This document shows, in pieces, positions 7,944-18,252 of a DNA stretch of 64,000 bases. A program made the position numbers and the translations under genes. How positions within the stretch are numbered: the stretch's first letter is position 1; every line of letters starts with the position of its first letter. Below the pieces are notes generated by a model. That model did no database searches. It saw only the letters and a list, made by a program, of their open reading frames with translations, and was not told the origin of the DNA. This DNA is from Zavarzinia aquatilis (GTDB lineage Bacteria > Pseudomonadota > Alphaproteobacteria > Zavarziniales > Zavarziniaceae): positions 186,001 to 250,000 of the forward strand of contig NZ_QGLE01000005.1 in the NCBI RefSeq assembly GCF_003173035.1, written 5' to 3'.

Positions 7944-8936
7944 ATGTTGCGGCGGGCAATTGCGCTGACGACGGTTCTGGTCGTCCTGTTCTTCATTGGC
8001 CGCTGGGCGTTCGTCGGCGGCGGGGAAGGCGCGTCGGCCGGCCAGTCTGCGTCCGCGCCCGAAGCCACCACCGCTTCCGGCACGACCGAGACCACCGCCG
8101 TGGCGGCCGCGCCGGAGCGTCCGGCGGAAAGTCCGGCCGCCGTCACCGACACCGCCGCCATCGTGCCCGCGACGCCGGTCACCTTCGACGCGGAAAAGGG
8201 CCGGCTGGCCGGGCACCGGGCCATCTACGACCTGAAGCTGGCGGACAGCGACAACGGCTCGGGCGTGGCCGCCGCCGACGGGCGCATGGTCATCGAATTT
8301 TCCGATACCTGCGATGGCTACGCCCTGACCCAGCGGCTGCAGATGCGCCTCAGCGACGGCGAGGGCGCGGCGACCACGACCGATTTCCGCGTCGCCAACT
8401 GGGAGGCGACCGATGGCCGCCGCTTCCGCTTCTCGACCCGCCACATCGTCAACGGCGAGGAAGACCAGAATTTCGAAGGCACCGCCGAGCTGAAGGAAGA
8501 TGGCAGCGGTGTCGTCGATTACAGCAAGCCCGAATCGAAGGAAGAGACGCTGCCGCCCGGCACCGTGTTCCCGACCATGCACACGATGCAGCTGATCGAG
8601 GCGGCCAAGGCGCACAAGCCGCTGCTGACCCGCATGATGTTCGACGGCACCAGCGACGATCTCGGCTCCAATGTCGTCGGCGTCATCGGCAAGGCGGGCG
8701 ACGTCAACCCGCCGGGCCTCGGCGGCAAGGGCCTCGACCTGCTGAAGGGCCTGCCGTCCTGGCCGGTGCGTCTTGCCTTCTTCACGACGGGCAGCAACGA
8801 GGAACTGCCGGAATATGAGGTCGGCTTCCGCCTCTACGCCAACGGCATCTCGGGCGACATCGTGCTCGACTATGGCGATTTCTCGATCGACGCCGTGCTC
8901 AGCGATATCGAGGCGCTGCCCCGCCCCTCCTGCTGA
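7944..8936 (+). CDS. EipB family cell-envelope integrity protein (DUF1849)
   Basis: A 330-residue periplasmic protein with a membrane helix/signal at residues 2-20, a low-complexity Ala/Thr/Glu linker to about 80, and the DUF1849 domain from there on (AGHRAIYDLKLADS, SDTCDGYALTQRL, GTVFPTMHTM). In Brucella EipB is a periplasmic beta-spiral protein needed for envelope integrity. GGGAGG lies 10 nt before the ATG at 7944; a GTG six bases earlier is possible but too close to that ribosome site. Monocistronic by context. Confidence 0.87.
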   Translation: MLRRAIALTTVLVVLFFIGRWAFVGGGEGASAGQSASAPEATTASGTTETTAVAAAPERPAESPAAVTDTAAIVPATPVTFDAEKGRLAGHRAIYDLKLADSDNGSGVAAADGRMVIEFSDTCDGYALTQRLQMRLSDGEGAATTTDFRVANWEATDGRRFRFSTRHIVNGEEDQNFEGTAELKEDGSGVVDYSKPESKEETLPPGTVFPTMHTMQLIEAAKAHKPLLTRMMFDGTSDDLGSNVVGVIGKAGDVNPPGLGGKGLDLLKGLPSWPVRLAFFTTGSNEELPEYEVGFRLYANGISGDIVLDYGDFSIDAVLSDIEALPRPSC

Positions 8937-8957
8937 AGGATCGGGTCCGCTGACGGA

Positions 8958-9872
8958 TCAGGGCGCCGCCGCTGGCCACAGCCAGGCGGCGCCCCGGACG
9001 CCCGATGAATCGCCGTGCAGCGCGGGGCGGATCGCCGTCTCGCAGCTGTCGGAAAAGACCAGCGGCGCGATCAGACCCGGCAGTGCCGGATAAAGCGCCT
9101 TCACATTCGACAGGCCCCCGCCCAGCACGATGACATGCGGATCGAGGATGTTGATCACCGTCGCCAAGGCCCGGGCCAGACGGCGGCTGTAGCGGTCGAG
9201 GCTGTCGCGGGCGACGAAATCGCCGCCCTCGGCCAGGGCGACGATCTCGCGCGCGGTCAGCACGGCGCCGCTACGGCCCCGGTGATCGAGGGCGAGGCCC
9301 GGACCCGACAGAAAGGTCTCGATGCAACCGTGCTTGCCGCAATAGCAGGCCGGGCCTGGGCGTTCCTCGTCCGTCGGCCAGGGCAGGGGATTGTGGCCCC
9401 ATTCTCCGGCGATGCTGTTCGGCCCGGACAGCAGCTGCCCCTTCACGACGACACCGCCTCCGACCCCAGTGCCGAGGATGACGCCGAACACCGTGCCCGC
9501 GCCCGCGCCCGCGCCGTCCGTCGCTTCCGACAGGGCGAAACAGTCGGCATCATTGGCGAGGCGGACCGGGCGGCCCAGCGCGGCGGCGAGGTCGCCAGCG
9601 AAATCCTCGCCGATCAGCTCGGTCGTGTTGGCGTTCTTCACCCGGCCGGTGACGGCGGATATGGCGCCCGGCAGGCCGATGCCGACCTCGCCTTCGCCGC
9701 CCAGGAGGCGTTCCGCGCCCTGCACCAGCCCGGCGATATTGCGCACCAGCGCCGGATAGTCGCCGCGCGGCGTCGTCGTGCGCTGGCGATACCGCTCGCG
9801 GCCCGTGGCGTCGATGGTGACGATCTCGGTCTTGGTGCCGCCGAGGTCGATGCCGTGTCGATAGGCCCGCAT
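8958..9872 (-). CDS. ROK family sugar kinase (fructokinase-like)
   Basis: A 304-residue ROK kinase. The N-terminal phosphate loop reads GIDLGGTKTE, the catalytic Asp is in LANDADCFALSE, and the ROK zinc site is C-Y-C-G-K-x-G-C-I-E near residue 175. Length and motifs match bacterial fructokinase/N-acetylhexosamine kinases; sugar specificity is not certain. Its ATG lies one base after the stop of the HAD gene, so it is the last gene of the DUF3572-HAD-ROK operon. Confidence 0.88.
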   Translation of the reverse strand: MRAYRHGIDLGGTKTEIVTIDATGRERYRQRTTTPRGDYPALVRNIAGLVQGAERLLGGEGEVGIGLPGAISAVTGRVKNANTTELIGEDFAGDLAAALGRPVRLANDADCFALSEATDGAGAGAGTVFGVILGTGVGGGVVVKGQLLSGPNSIAGEWGHNPLPWPTDEERPGPACYCGKHGCIETFLSGPGLALDHRGRSGAVLTAREIVALAEGGDFVARDSLDRYSRRLARALATVINILDPHVIVLGGGLSNVKALYPALPGLIAPLVFSDSCETAIRPALHGDSSGVRGAAWLWPAAAP

Positions 9873-9873
9873 G

Positions 9874-10548
9874 TCACCACCCGAGACTTGCCAGTTCCTG
9901 CTCGATCAGCTTGCGGACCTCGTCCCAGTCGTCCACCCGGTGATGGCAATGTTCGGCCGGGCCGATCAGCCGGGCGAGGCGCGGGTCAGCGACGAAATGC
10001 ACCCGCTGGACCTCGGGCGCGGCCTGGGCGACCGACGTGTGGTTGTGCGGAATGTCGTCGAGGAAGAACACCGGCGCCTTCACGATATCCGCCATGTGGC
10101 GCACCGCAGGGCCCTTCAGGCCGGTATTGGCGACGATGGGATAGGGCATCCCGGCGAGGGCCAGCGCCTTTTCCCGGGCGCCGCGCGACGATTCCGGCAG
10201 GTTGGACAGGACAACGACCTGCGCCCGGGCCGAGAGCGCGGTCAGCGCGGCGGCGGCGCCGGGGACCGGCGTCATGGTTTCGGTCCGCTCGCGGAAGAAG
10301 CCGTCCAGCAAGTCCTTGGCGGTTTCGACCGGGGCCATTTCCTCGGTCGCGGCATTCTTGATATTGCCGACCAGGGCGAAGGACGACAGGTCGAGGTAGT
10401 GGCCGTTGTCCTCGAGATAGGCCTCGAAGCCCTGCAGGAACAGGAACAGCACTTCGTCCGCGTCGGTGATCACCAGCGGTCGCCCCTCCTCGAGAACGAG
10501 GGCCTCGAGCTGCGGCACGACGCTGTCGTGAATGCGCGGGGCCGACAT
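9874..10548 (-). CDS. HAD-superfamily hydrolase
   Basis: A 224-residue HAD-like protein. Motif I is DADEV (about residues 29-33), motif II LSNLP (about 117), the Lys lies in the TGLKGPAV segment and motif III is FLDDIPHN (about 165). The chosen ATG at 10548 overlaps the stop of the DUF3572 gene by one base (TGATG), indicating translational coupling. The substrate is unknown. A link with the following sugar kinase (sugar phosphate metabolism) is inference. Confidence 0.8.
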   Translation of the reverse strand: MSAPRIHDSVVPQLEALVLEEGRPLVITDADEVLFLFLQGFEAYLEDNGHYLDLSSFALVGNIKNAATEEMAPVETAKDLLDGFFRERTETMTPVPGAAAALTALSARAQVVVLSNLPESSRGAREKALALAGMPYPIVANTGLKGPAVRHMADIVKAPVFFLDDIPHNHTSVAQAAPEVQRVHFVADPRLARLIGPAEHCHHRVDDWDEVRKLIEQELASLGW

Positions 10549-10832
10549 CACAGCGCCCCCCGGTCGCCGGCGGCGAAACCCGGCAGGGCGATGCGGGCCC
10601 GCATCGGTTCCTCGGGACGCAGACCGGCCGCCGCCGCGAAGTCGATCACCAGGGCTTCGTCGCCCAGCAGGAAGTCGAGAATCCCGCCCAACATTTCCGG
10701 CTGGCCCGCCATACCCTTCAATTCGGTTGCATCTGTGCCTGTTTCGGCCATAAAACGACCCAACAGGTTTTCGTCTGCGGCAAGATGGGCCAAGGCCATC
10801 AGGGCGATGGTTTCGGCGCGGTCTCTGGTCAT
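10548..10832 (-). CDS. DUF3572 protein
   Basis: A 94-residue alphaproteobacterial protein of the DUF3572 family (ETIALMALAHLAADENLLGRFM..., TGTDATELKGMAGQPEMLGGILDFLLGDE pattern), predicted soluble and helical. Function unknown. It is the first gene of a three-gene operon with HAD and ROK, and is divergent from pleD, with 158 bp between them that must hold both promoters. Confidence 0.85.
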   Translation of the reverse strand: MTRDRAETIALMALAHLAADENLLGRFMAETGTDATELKGMAGQPEMLGGILDFLLGDEALVIDFAAAAGLRPEEPMRARIALPGFAAGDRGAL

Positions 10833-10990
10833 ATGTGCTTCGCCTCTTCCCCCCGTGTTCGGCGCTTCGATTCACGGACGATTCATTGTAGTGCTGTTTC
10901 ATTGCGAGGTTGGGTGCCGCCACCATGCCGGTGCGCCCCGTCCGAGGTCAATGTTCTGTTCACGCCGGCCAGGAGGCTCCACGCGCGACC

Positions 10991-12358
<1,368 letters not shown>

Positions 12359-12368
12359 CGGTGCCGGC

Positions 12369-12764
12369 GTGAGCGACGGCGCCGCCCCGTCCCCGATCCC
12401 CGGTCTCGATCCCGCCAGCATCGACGAAACCCGTCATCTCCTCGATCTGCTCGACCTTATCGCGGCCGAGCGGCAGCGCCTGCATGGCGGCGACGAGCAG
12501 GGCGCGGTGGTGCGCCTGCTGCTGCGCCAGATGATCGGCGGCGATGACCGTGGAATGCCCTTGCTGCGCCTCGCGAAGTTGACCGGCTGCCCGCGCGAGA
12601 CCTTGCGGCGCAAGCTCGGCCCCCTGCTGAACCGGGGCTATCTGGTGCAGGACGAGGCGGGCCGCTACCGCTGCGGCGCCGCCTATTTCACCGACAGCGC
12701 CAGCGCGCGCCAGCGCATCCTCGACGCCCTGCGCCAGTTCTTGCCGCCCGCGCCCCGCGACTGA
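12369..12764 (+). CDS. small winged-helix DNA-binding protein
   Basis: A 131-residue protein. Its central part (about 55-105) reads as a winged HTH: PLLRLAKLTGCPRETLRRKL, then LLNRGYLVQDEAGRYRC as the wing. The N-terminal third is helical. GTG at 12369 is the most economical start, 10 nt after the pleD stop, so it is probably translated from the same mRNA. I do not recognise a characterised homologue. A role in local regulation is inference. Confidence 0.7.
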   Translation: MSDGAAPSPIPGLDPASIDETRHLLDLLDLIAAERQRLHGGDEQGAVVRLLLRQMIGGDDRGMPLLRLAKLTGCPRETLRRKLGPLLNRGYLVQDEAGRYRCGAAYFTDSASARQRILDALRQFLPPAPRD

Positions 12765-12868
12765 GCGAGGGGTGCCCGTTTCGGGCATTGCCGCGACAGG
12801 GCGCATGGCCGATCCTCGTGCCCCATAACGACCCCCGGCCGAATGCGGGGGCGGGGAGGAGCGGGATC

Positions 12869-14830
12869 ATGAACAAGTGGATGCTGGGCGTCGGCCTCGC
12901 GGGGGCGGCGCTATGGGCGCTGGCGGCTCGGGGGGAGGACGCGGCGGGACCGAAGCCCGCGACCCCGGCGACGGTCGAAGCCAATGCCGCCGTCGCCGCC
13001 GGCCTGCCCTTCGAGGATGCCCGGGATTTCGAGCTGGCTTCGCGCGGCTTCATCGCCGATCTCGCCGGGCAGAAGGTGATGACAGAGGACGGCCGGCTGG
13101 TCTGGGACTTCGCCGCCTATGATTTCCTGAAAGGACCGGCGCCAGCGACGGTGAACCCCAGCCTGTGGCGGCAGGCCGGGCTGCTCGCCCGTCATGGTCT
13201 GTTCAAGGTCGCCGATCATATCTATCAGGTGCGCGGCTTCGACATTTCCAACATTACCTTCATCGAAGGCAAGACCGGCTGGATCGTCATCGACCCGCTG
13301 ATTTCGGCGGAAATGGCCAAGGCGGCCTATGGCCTCGTCTCGAAGCAGCTGGGCGAGAAGCCGATCCACGCCGTCATCTATACCCATAGCCATGTCGATC
13401 ATTACGGCGGCGTGCGCGGCATCGTGGAACAGGCCGATGTCGACGCCGGCAAGGTGAAGGTGATCGCGCCGCAGGGCTTTCTCGAACACGCCGTGTCGGA
13501 AAACGTCATCGCCGGCAACGCCATGGGCCGGCGCGCCACCTTCATGTATGGCAGCTTCCTGCCGCGTGGCGCGGAGGGCCAGCTTTCGACCGGCATCGGC
13601 CCCGGGCTTTCGGCCGGCACCGTCACCATCATCCCGCCGACCGACGAGGTGACGAAGACCGGCCAGCAGATGGTGATCGACGGCGTCACCCTCGAATTCC
13701 AGATGACGCCGGGGACCGAGGCGCCGTCGGAAATGAATATCTACCTCCCCGACTGGCGCGCCCTTTGCCTCGCCGAGAACGCCAATGCCTCGATGCATAA
13801 TATCCTCACCTTGCGCGGTGCGCTGGTGCGCGATGCCAGGGCCTGGGCCGAATATCTGGGCGAATCCATAAGGCTCTATGGCAAGCGGACCGACGTGATG
13901 TTCACCAGCCATTTCTGGCCGCGCTGGGGGGAAGCGGAGATCAATGATTTCCTGGTGAAGCACCGCGACGCCTATCGCTACCTGCACGACCAGTCGGTGC
14001 GTCTGATGAACGAGGGGCTGACCGGCGAGGAAATCGCCGAAGCCATCGCCCTGCCGCCGGTGCTGGCGCGCGAATGGTACAATCGCGGTTACTATGGCAC
14101 CATGCGCCACAATTCCAAGGCGGTCTATCAGCGTTACATGGGCTGGTATGACGGCAATCCGTCCTCCCTCGACCCGCTGCCGCCCGAGGACGCCGCGAAA
14201 CATTATGTCGAGGCGATGGGCGGGCCGGACGCGGTGCTGGCCAAGGGGCAGGCCGCCTTCGACAAGGGCGACTACCGCTGGGCGGCGGAGCTGCTGAAAC
14301 ACCTCGTCTTCGCCGCGCCCGACGATGCGAAAGCCCGGGCCCTGCTGGCCGACACCTGGGAGCAGCTGGGCTATCAGGCCGAAAGCGCGCCATGGCGGAA
14401 CATCTATCTCTCGGGCGCTTCGGAATTGCGCACCGGCGAGCATCATGGCATGGCCCAGGCCGGTGGGATCGACACCGTGCGCTCCATGCCCTCCGCCCTG
14501 TTGTTCGACCTGATGGCGGTGCGGCTGGACCCTGCGAAGGCGGCGGACAAGGACATCACCCTCAACCTCGCCTTCACCGACCGTAACGAGCAGCACCACC
14601 TCGTGCTGCGCCACAGCGTGCTGACCCGCGAACCTGGCCTCGCCGACAAGGCGGCGGTGACGATCACCGGCAAGCGGTCTGCCTTCCTGATGGTCATTTC
14701 CGGCATGGCAAAGCTGCCGGATGTCGTCGCCTCGGGCGGGCTCGCGGTCGAGGGCGATCCCGCGGCGCTGGCTGCGCTGCTCGGCAGCCTGAAGGTGCCG
14801 CCGACGGATTTCGCCATCGCCACGCCCTGA
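12869..14830 (+). CDS. secreted alkyl sulfatase (SdsA1/BDS1-type metallo-beta-lactamase fold)
   Basis: A 653-residue enzyme with a 23-residue signal peptide. The MBL domain carries T-H-S-H-V-D-H-Y-G-G (about residues 171-180) and the second metal cluster around TPGTEAPSEMN and LAENANASMHN. A helical dimerisation domain (about 390-520) and a C-terminal SCP2-like domain (about 540-653) follow. The family hydrolyses primary alkyl sulfates such as SDS in the periplasm. GGGGAGGAG precedes ATG 12869. An aldehyde dehydrogenase lies convergently downstream, a suggestive but unproven pairing for fatty alcohol oxidation. Confidence 0.92.
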   Translation: MNKWMLGVGLAGAALWALAARGEDAAGPKPATPATVEANAAVAAGLPFEDARDFELASRGFIADLAGQKVMTEDGRLVWDFAAYDFLKGPAPATVNPSLWRQAGLLARHGLFKVADHIYQVRGFDISNITFIEGKTGWIVIDPLISAEMAKAAYGLVSKQLGEKPIHAVIYTHSHVDHYGGVRGIVEQADVDAGKVKVIAPQGFLEHAVSENVIAGNAMGRRATFMYGSFLPRGAEGQLSTGIGPGLSAGTVTIIPPTDEVTKTGQQMVIDGVTLEFQMTPGTEAPSEMNIYLPDWRALCLAENANASMHNILTLRGALVRDARAWAEYLGESIRLYGKRTDVMFTSHFWPRWGEAEINDFLVKHRDAYRYLHDQSVRLMNEGLTGEEIAEAIALPPVLAREWYNRGYYGTMRHNSKAVYQRYMGWYDGNPSSLDPLPPEDAAKHYVEAMGGPDAVLAKGQAAFDKGDYRWAAELLKHLVFAAPDDAKARALLADTWEQLGYQAESAPWRNIYLSGASELRTGEHHGMAQAGGIDTVRSMPSALLFDLMAVRLDPAKAADKDITLNLAFTDRNEQHHLVLRHSVLTREPGLADKAAVTITGKRSAFLMVISGMAKLPDVVASGGLAVEGDPAALAALLGSLKVPPTDFAIATP

Positions 14831-14850
14831 GGCGGGAAGGGCGCCTCTCG

Positions 14851-14886
14851 CAGGCGTCGTCCCAGCCTTCGCCGGGACGACGCCTG
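14851..14886. terminator. bidirectional hairpin between convergent genes
   Basis: A perfect 13-bp inverted repeat (CAGGCGTCGTCCC / GGGACGACGCCTG) with a 10-nt loop lies between the convergent alkyl sulfatase and aldehyde dehydrogenase stops. The loop sequence agccttcgcc recalls the REP-like elements at 33.7 and 37.4 kb, so it may be a member of that family serving as terminator. Confidence 0.6.
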
Positions 14887-14904
14887 ATAGATACAGTGTG
14901 CCGG

Positions 14905-16407
14905 TCAGCGGATGCTGATCCAGGTCGACTTCAGCTGGGTATATTTTTCCATGGCGTGGAGCGAGCGGTCGCGCCCGAAGCCCGACTGCTTGAAGCCGCC
15001 GAAGGGCACGGTGATATCGTCCTCGTCCCAGCCGTTGATCCAGACCATGCCGGCGCGAAGGTTGCGGGCGGCGGTCAGGGCCTTGTCGATATCCTTGGTC
15101 CAGATTGCCGAGGCGAGACCGAAGATCGTGCCATTGGCGACGCGGATCGCCTCGTCAAGGCCGTTGAAGGTGATGGTCGACAGCACTGGGCCGAAGATTT
15201 CTTCCTGGGCGATGCGGCTCGCCGGCTGCACGCCGTCGAACACCGTCGGCTCGATATAGAAGCCGCCGCTCTCGATTCGCGCCCGGTTGCCGCCGAGGCG
15301 GACCGAGGCGCCTTCATCCTTGCCGGTCTCGATATAGGACAGCACCCGTTCCATCTGCTTCTCGTCGACGATGGCGCCCATCTTGGTCGCCGGGTCGAGC
15401 GGATTGCCGGGCTGGATCGTCGCCGCGACCCTGGCCAGCTTCTCGAGGAATTCCTCCTTGATCGGCTCCTCGACGAGGAGGCGGGAGCCGGCGGTGCAAA
15501 CCTCGCCCTGATTGTAGAAGATGCCCCAGGCCGCCTTGGTCGCGGCGAGATCGAGGTTGCCGCAGTCCTTCATGACGATATGGGGCGACTTGCCGCCGCA
15601 TTCGAGGCTGACCACCTTCATGTTCGAGCGGCCGGAATATTCGAGGAAATATTTCCCGACCTGGGTCGAGCCCGTGAAGGTGACGGCATCGACATCCATA
15701 TGCAGGCCAAGGGCGGCGCCCGCCGTCTCGCCGAAGCCCGGCAACACGTTGAGGACGCCCGGCGGCAAGCCCGCCTCCGCCGCCAGTTCGGCGAGGCGCA
15801 GCGCGGTCAGCGGGCTCTGTTCGGCCGGCTTCAGCACGACGGAATTGCCGGTGGCGAGCGCAGGGCCCAGTTTCCAGCAGGTCATGAGAAGGGGGAAATT
15901 CCACGGCACCACGGCGGCGACGACGCCAATGGGCTCGCGCGTGACGAGGCCGAAGGCGTTATGCGCGGTCGGCGCGATCTCGTCATAGACCTTGTCGATC
16001 GCCTCGGCATACCACTGGATCGTGTTGGCGGAGGCGGGGACGTCGACGGCGAGGGAATCGCCGATCGGCTTGCCCATGTCGAGGGTCTCGAGCAGGGCGA
16101 GTTCGTCGGCGTGCTTGCGCATCAATTCGGCCAGCTTCAGCAGCACCTTCTTGCGCAGCTTGGGCGCCATGCGCGACCAGGCGCCGGATTCGAAGGCGCG
16201 GCGGGCCGAGGCGACGGCATGATCGACATCATCCGCGTCGCATTCGGCGACATGCGTCAGCACGCGGCCGTCGATGGGCGAGATTCGGGCAAAGGTGCGG
16301 CCGGCGGCGGCGGGCACGAAGCGGCCGTCGATGAAGGCCAGGTGGCGGATGTCCAGCGCCCGGGCGCGGGATTCCCACTGTTCGGTCGACAAGGGGGCGG
16401 CAGCCAT
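14905..16407 (-). CDS. NAD-dependent aldehyde dehydrogenase (PuuC-like)
   Basis: A 500-residue aldehyde dehydrogenase. It has VPWNFPLLM with the Lys in VLKPAEQSP, the Glu in LECGGKSP and the nucleophile Cys in NQGEVCTAGSR (about residue 300). The family includes gamma-glutamyl-aminobutyraldehyde and broad fatty/amino aldehyde dehydrogenases. The start at 16407 is chosen because the protein then begins close to the usual family N-terminus and GGAG lies upstream. It could work with aguA/aguB-derived polyamines or with the convergent alkyl sulfatase; neither is shown. Confidence 0.9.
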   Translation of the reverse strand: MAAAPLSTEQWESRARALDIRHLAFIDGRFVPAAAGRTFARISPIDGRVLTHVAECDADDVDHAVASARRAFESGAWSRMAPKLRKKVLLKLAELMRKHADELALLETLDMGKPIGDSLAVDVPASANTIQWYAEAIDKVYDEIAPTAHNAFGLVTREPIGVVAAVVPWNFPLLMTCWKLGPALATGNSVVLKPAEQSPLTALRLAELAAEAGLPPGVLNVLPGFGETAGAALGLHMDVDAVTFTGSTQVGKYFLEYSGRSNMKVVSLECGGKSPHIVMKDCGNLDLAATKAAWGIFYNQGEVCTAGSRLLVEEPIKEEFLEKLARVAATIQPGNPLDPATKMGAIVDEKQMERVLSYIETGKDEGASVRLGGNRARIESGGFYIEPTVFDGVQPASRIAQEEIFGPVLSTITFNGLDEAIRVANGTIFGLASAIWTKDIDKALTAARNLRAGMVWINGWDEDDITVPFGGFKQSGFGRDRSLHAMEKYTQLKSTWISIR

Positions 16408-16513
16408 GCTTCGGTCTCCGTTCGGCGCAAAAGACAACGGCGGCACCTTAAGGGCCGCCGATGGCGCGAACAAGCAGGCTGCCCGCAGGGCAGAGGAACG
16501 CGGTTTGCGTTCC

Positions 16514-16681
16514 TTACTTGATCTTGGTTTCCTTGAACTCGACGTGCTTGCGCACGATCGGGTCGTACTTCTTCAGCGACAGCTTCTCGGTCTTCGTGCG
16601 GGGGTTCTTCTTGGTGACGTAGAAGTACCCGGTCTCGGCGGTGCTGAGGAGCTTGATCTTCAGCGTGGTCGGCTTGGCCAT
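16514..16681 (-). CDS. rpmG: 50S ribosomal protein L33
   Basis: A 55-residue, Lys-rich L33 ([20 protein letters not shown]...[18 protein letters not shown]). It lacks the CxxC pairs of the zinc-binding L33 form, as is usual in alphaproteobacteria. The start at 16681 gives the family length exactly. Upstream in the opposite direction is tRNA-Gln. Confidence 0.97.
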   Translation of the reverse strand: MAKPTTLKIKLLSTAETGYFYVTKKNPRTKTEKLSLKKYDPIVRKHVEFKETKIK

Positions 16682-16859
16682 GACAGACTCCAGCGGGCGC
16701 CATCCGTGGCGCCTTGAAAAAATGAACCGCGAACATACTCGGGCGCCGCGCCTTGTCAAGACTTCGACGCGAATGGGCCCGTCGAGACGAGGCTGCGTCT
16801 GACGATTGACAGGCGCGATTCGCGAGACTATAACCCCGGCCTCGTCGCGACGATCCCGC

Positions 16860-16933
16860 TGGGGGATAGTTTAGCGGTAGAACCCCGGACTCTGACTCCG
16901 GTAGCTCTGGTTCGAATCCAGGTCCCCCAGCCA
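16860..16933 (+). tRNA. tRNA-Gln (CTG anticodon)
   Basis: A complete cloverleaf. Acceptor TGGGGGA pairs with TCCCCCA, the D-arm is GTTT/GAAC, and the anticodon stem CCGGA/TCCGG carries the loop CTCTGAC, giving anticodon CUG for CAG codons. The T-arm is CTGG-TTCGAAT-CCAG. Discriminator G and an encoded CCA complete the 74 nt. Confidence 0.95.
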
Positions 16934-17065
16934 ATCGCGTCCATCGCCTCACGACAATTGAAACTACCGCGCTTCGGTCGTCGACCGCGGTCCGGTGCCG
17001 TCTCGACGGCGGCTGGGCCATGGCGCTTCCGCGCGCCAATGTCCGCGAGAGAATCGGGAATTGGG

Positions 17066-17392
17066 AAAGGTGGGGGGCTTCTGTTGCCCGGTGCCCCCCG
17101 GACCGCGCTTGCCTAACTAGTTAGGCAGCGAGCGCCATTTCGTTGTCGTTGGCACTTGTGGTTTTGACCCGATAACGGCGGTATCATGCCGAGCGAAAGA
17201 ACGTCCCTTTACTACGCACGTCGATCCTGTTTCGCCCCCATCATCTGCCGACGAAACGTCGGCTGCCCATCGGCACATGGTGGAGGCGCCGGGTACCGCC
17301 CCCGGGTCCGTAACGTCTATTCCGAACTTCGTTTATCGCCATAGTCGGTTGCCCGACACGCCAGATATAGGGCATCGTCCGCGGGATTTGAA
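17066..17392 (-). ncRNA. ssrA: tmRNA, circularly permuted two-piece form
   Basis: Read on the minus strand, the acceptor piece comes first. A T-stem (CCGGG/CCCGG) is followed by CGCCTCC-A-CCA at 17288-17278. A spacer with a GCCGACG-ttt-CGTCGGC hairpin follows, then the coding piece starting GGGGGCGAAACAGGATCGAC at 17239. GGGGGCG pairs fully with CGCCTCC across the break. The tag frame at 17153-17121 encodes ANDNEMALAA and ends in TAA, followed by a CCTAACTAGTTAGG palindrome. The outer ends are approximate. Order 3'-half before 5'-half is the alphaproteobacterial permutation; the RNA is processed into two pieces and rescues stalled ribosomes. Confidence 0.93.
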
Positions 17393-17420
17393 GGCATATC
17401 GTGAGCGGACGGAATCGGGG

Positions 17421-18233
17421 ATGACGGAAGCAGGGAAGGAGCGGCACGCGCACAAGCGGGTCCGGGCGCATCGCCCGTCGCTGCGCCTGCGCGTCGCCGA
17501 CCTTTACCGGGGCAGCGATCCGGTGACCGTCGCCTTCCGCTATTTCCTCCTCGTCTTCGATCTGTCGACCGTCGTCTATTTCGTCGTCTTCTCCTTCATC
17601 GCCGAGGCGGCGCCCTGGCAGGTTGATATCGCCATCGGCATCGTCATGGCGCTCGACGTCGGGGCGCGGCTGTGGATCGCGCCGCGCCTGATCCGCCATC
17701 TGCTGCGGCCGTCGACCCTGTTCGATCTCGTCGTCGTCGCCTCGCTGCTGGTGCCGGGGCTGGAAAGCCTCGCCTTCCTGCGCATCCTGCGGGCACAGCG
17801 TATCGCCGTCTCCTATCAGGTGCTGGGCCAGCTCAAGCACCTCTCGCCCTGGCTCGAGGAGAAGGAGATGGCGGTGCGCGCCGGGCTCGATCTCTTCGTC
17901 TTCGTCTTCGTGATGTCCGGGGTGATCTTCGCCTTTCAGCACCGGGTGAACCCCGATGTGCATACCTATGCCGACGCGGTCTATTTCACCGTCACCACCC
18001 TGACCACGACGGGTTTCGGCGATGTCACCCTGACCGGGCAATGGGGCCGCATCCTGTCGGTGATCGTGATGATCGTCGGGGTCAGCCTGTTCCTCAATCT
18101 GGTGCGGGCGGTGCTGCGGCCGACCGGCATCTATCTCAAATGCAGCGGCTGTGGCTTGATCCGCCACGACCGCGATGCGATTCACTGCAAGCACTGCGGG
18201 ACCCTGCTGAACCACGAGCACCAGGGCATCTGA
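17421..18233 (+). CDS. voltage-gated-like potassium channel with C-terminal zinc ribbon
   Basis: A 270-residue membrane protein with several helices from about 40 on, a reduced voltage-sensor helix with spaced Arg ([11 protein letters not shown]), a pore helix and the selectivity filter TTTGFGD (about 198-204). After the last helix the tail carries C-x2-C-x12-C-x2-C ([10 protein letters not shown]...[11 protein letters not shown]), a zinc-ribbon pattern. ATG 17421 is chosen because longer in-frame starts run into the tmRNA gene. The filter reads GFG rather than GYG, a variant tolerated in K+ channels. The zinc ribbon is unusual and could be regulatory. Confidence 0.85.
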   Translation: MTEAGKERHAHKRVRAHRPSLRLRVADLYRGSDPVTVAFRYFLLVFDLSTVVYFVVFSFIAEAAPWQVDIAIGIVMALDVGARLWIAPRLIRHLLRPSTLFDLVVVASLLVPGLESLAFLRILRAQRIAVSYQVLGQLKHLSPWLEEKEMAVRAGLDLFVFVFVMSGVIFAFQHRVNPDVHTYADAVYFTVTTLTTTGFGDVTLTGQWGRILSVIVMIVGVSLFLNLVRAVLRPTGIYLKCSGCGLIRHDRDAIHCKHCGTLLNHEHQGI

Positions 18234-18252
18234 TCAGGAAGGTTCGAGAGAC

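Noticed and set aside
17277-17420. N-terminal extension of the potassium channel from an ATG at 17277
   Set aside because: The extension overlaps the tmRNA gene, and its residues are unlike channel N-termini; ATG 17421 is sufficient.
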